A stretch of 15,648 nt of DNA from the NCBI GenBank assembly GCA_031552355.1, contig JAVBMO010000040.1, positions 1 to 15,648 of the forward strand. Reading direction: 5' to 3'. Source of the stretch: JAVBMO01 sp031552355. GTDB lineage: Bacteria > Bacteroidota > Bacteroidia > Bacteroidales > P3. Position numbers and translations under genes: made by a program. Below the pieces are notes generated by a model, which saw only the letters and a program-made list of their open reading frames with translations, had not been told where the DNA came from and ran no database searches. The first letter of the stretch is position 1; every line of letters begins with the position of its first letter. This document shows, piece by piece, positions 14,202 through 15,648 of this stretch.

Positions 14202-15338
14202 TTACAACACAAAATCCAAGTAATTATCTTTGTTTATGACAGTAAACATTGCATCCGAATAGGCATGAGCAAAGGCTACAGGAATTTTTTTATTCTTTTT
14301 CCCCGATTTGAATTCAAATGCTTTTAAAGCTTTTTCATCTTCTTCTATTAAATCAATTTCTTGCTGGTCGTAAGTTCGCCAAAAATAGAGTAATTTATGC
14401 AAAGCATTGTATTCATTGTATTTGATACGTTCGCCAATAAGATAATTTCCCCAAAGAGCACCCATGTCTTGCCTAAGGTTTAAAGGATTGAAATTTCGAA
14501 TAATGGCATTTCTGATGCCGTTATCATAAAAATACCATTTACCGGCAGTGCTGACTTCTTTGCGCAAATTACGCGAAAAACTACCTAAACGATAGACTAT
14601 AAACACTTTAGAAAGTAAATCCAAATATTTTTCAACTGTATTTTTGCTTATACCAAGGGTGCGCCCAAGTTCTTCATACGAAACTTCATTTCCGGTTTGA
14701 AAGGCAATCAAACGAAGCAAATCGTTCATTTTCGCTGAATTTTTGATATGATCAATAGCTAAAATATCTTTCAATAAATAGGTATTTACAATATCATATA
14801 AATACGCCTTTTTATCTTCATATTTTTTTATATTGACAATTTCCGGATAAGAACCATATATCAATCTATCATCCAAATTTTGTTTTGTTTCCAACAAATT
14901 TTCCTTTGTTGATAATTCTTGTTGACTGAAAGTATATAGTTGAAATTTATAAGACCTTCCAACTAAAGGCTCACCTGTTTTATTCAACAAATCGAAAGAA
15001 GAAGAACCACTGGCAATGACTTTTATTCCTTCAATTTCATCGACAATCAATTTTAGTTTTTTGCCAATATCAGGCACATTTTGCGCTTCATCAATAATCA
15101 ATAAATCAAATCCTTGCAAAAGTTGGGTGTAATTTTTAATGGTGCAACGTTCCAACAATGCCAAAGCATCACCGTCTTCACCGTTCAGAACAAGTGCTTT
15201 TCCATCAAATTGTTTGAGAACTTGTTGCAAAAGAATTGTTTTCCCAACTCTGCGAGCACCTACAAGTAGGATTACTTTATTGGGCGTTTTCAAACACTTC
15301 AGTATCCTGTTTAGTATAATTCTACTTATTGTTTCCAT
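14202..15338 (-). CDS. AAA_14/DUF4143 family ATP-binding protein
   Basis: A 378-residue cytoplasmic P-loop ATPase of the family often annotated simply as ATP-binding protein in Bacteroidetes, where it is present in many copies. Walker A is GARRVGKT (27-34), Walker B is DLLIIDEAQNVPD (78-90), and the sensor-like IASGSSSFDLLN follows at about 108-119. A helix-turn-helix-like segment (YEELGRTLGISKNTVEKYLDLL, about 211-232) and the DUF4143 C-terminal domain complete it; there EID (317-319) and EFK (332-334) resemble a PD-(D/E)XK nuclease-like site. The function of the family is not established; DNA binding is suggested. The gene is bracketed by near-identical repeats and lies beside a recombinase remnant, which suggests a mobile or hitch-hiking unit. 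Its start is ATG at 15338, 15 bases after a -7-like box. Confidence 0.88.
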   Translation of the reverse strand: METISRIILNRILKCLKTPNKVILLVGARRVGKTILLQQVLKQFDGKALVLNGEDGDALALLERCTIKNYTQLLQGFDLLIIDEAQNVPDIGKKLKLIVDEIEGIKVIASGSSSFDLLNKTGEPLVGRSYKFQLYTFSQQELSTKENLLETKQNLDDRLIYGSYPEIVNIKKYEDKKAYLYDIVNTYLLKDILAIDHIKNSAKMNDLLRLIAFQTGNEVSYEELGRTLGISKNTVEKYLDLLSKVFIVYRLGSFSRNLRKEVSTAGKWYFYDNGIRNAIIRNFNPLNLRQDMGALWGNYLIGERIKYNEYNALHKLLYFWRTYDQQEIDLIEEDEKALKAFEFKSGKKNKKIPVAFAHAYSDAMFTVINKDNYLDFVL

Positions 15339-15352
15339 GATTTTATTTTTTG

Positions 15353-15360
15353 CAAATATA
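15353..15360 (-). promoter_or_regulatory. Putative -7 promoter box for the AAA_14 ATPase gene
   Basis: The minus strand reads TATATTTG, a full TAnnTTTG match, about 15-22 bases before the ATPase start codon. The palindromic TCGTCA repeats begin about 25 bases further upstream, where they could act as operators or activator sites. Confidence 0.45.
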
Positions 15361-15385
15361 CAAAAAACATTTCTAATTGACTGAA

Positions 15386-15435
15386 TTTACATAAATATCG
15401 TCAATACACTGACGAATTTTATATAAATATGATCA
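15386..15435. repeat. Palindrome and iteron-like repeats flanking the AAA_14 ATPase gene (5' side)
   Basis: ATAAATATCGTCA (15391-15403) and TGACGAATTTTAT (15410-15422) form an imperfect inverted repeat around ATACAC, followed by the variant half-site TGATCA (15430-15435). The stretch 15392-15413 repeats, with one mismatch in 22, the sequence at 14125-14146 in the same orientation, 1267 bp away across the ATPase gene. Confidence 0.75.
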
Positions 15436-15510
15436 ATAAGAATATGGCAATTAGCACTGGTTAACCCTTGGACTCCAATAGATGGCAGAAACGATTTGAT
15501 TATCCATAGT

Positions 15511-15548
15511 AAATAAAAAAACCCTTGTTGAGTAAACAACAAGGGTTT
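15511..15548 (-). terminator. Intrinsic terminator of the rRNA operon
   Basis: Read on the minus strand, AAACCCTTGTTG (15548-15537) and CAACAAGGGTTT (15530-15519) form a perfect 12-bp stem with a 6-base loop, followed by a T-rich run (complement of 15511-15520). It begins about ten bases after the 3' end of the 5S rRNA, the expected place for the end of an rRNA transcript. Confidence 0.9.
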
Positions 15549-15557
15549 AGAAAAAAT

Positions 15558-15648
<91 letters not shown>

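Overview
The window looks like chromosomal DNA of a member of the Bacteroidota (Bacteroidetes), probably class Bacteroidia; the genus cannot be named from this stretch. The pointers are A/T-rich DNA, several gene starts preceded by the Bacteroidetes-type -7 box TAnnTTTG instead of an E. coli-like promoter, A-rich leaders in place of strong Shine-Dalgarno sites, and the style of the housekeeping proteins.

Left part (1-5300): the C-terminal end of a dicarboxylate/amino acid:cation symporter on the + strand meets a minus-strand run of housekeeping genes: alkD-like DNA glycosylase, lolA-like lipoprotein carrier, a membrane-anchored M23 peptidase, ispH and recF. The last three are tightly packed and probably form one operon. 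The 395-bp gap between lolA and the M23 gene is filled with short palindromes, including hairpin copies whose stems differ by a paired (compensatory) change.

Middle part (5363-11451): an accessory block. A higBA-type toxin-antitoxin pair reads left from a promoter with a CACTA/TAGTG palindrome. Next to it, reading right, is a five-gene operon: two small membrane proteins that share one low-complexity C-terminal tail (the second has a DUF805 domain), a TerY/YegL-like vWA protein, a PP2C phosphatase with a membrane anchor, and a protein kinase with a PEGA domain and a transmembrane segment. The last three form a TerY-P type vWA/PP2C/kinase triad, expected to be a phosphorylation switch. The two tailed membrane proteins are candidate substrates or sensors. 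A strongly folded element of about 140 nt (6319-6455) lies directly upstream and may be a structured RNA leader or a recombination-type palindrome; I do not recognise it. This element plus the five-gene operon is the best candidate for an undescribed system here.

Right part (11520-15648): a complete bifunctional RelA/SpoT-type (p)ppGpp synthetase/hydrolase convergent with the operon, then a remnant of a serine recombinase C-terminal helix-turn-helix, then an AAA_14/DUF4143 ATPase gene bracketed by near-identical repeats and palindromes containing TCGTCA/TGACGA, and finally a strong intrinsic terminator and the 3' part of a 5S rRNA gene, all on the minus strand. The stretch between rsh and the rRNA operon looks like a site of past mobile-element traffic.
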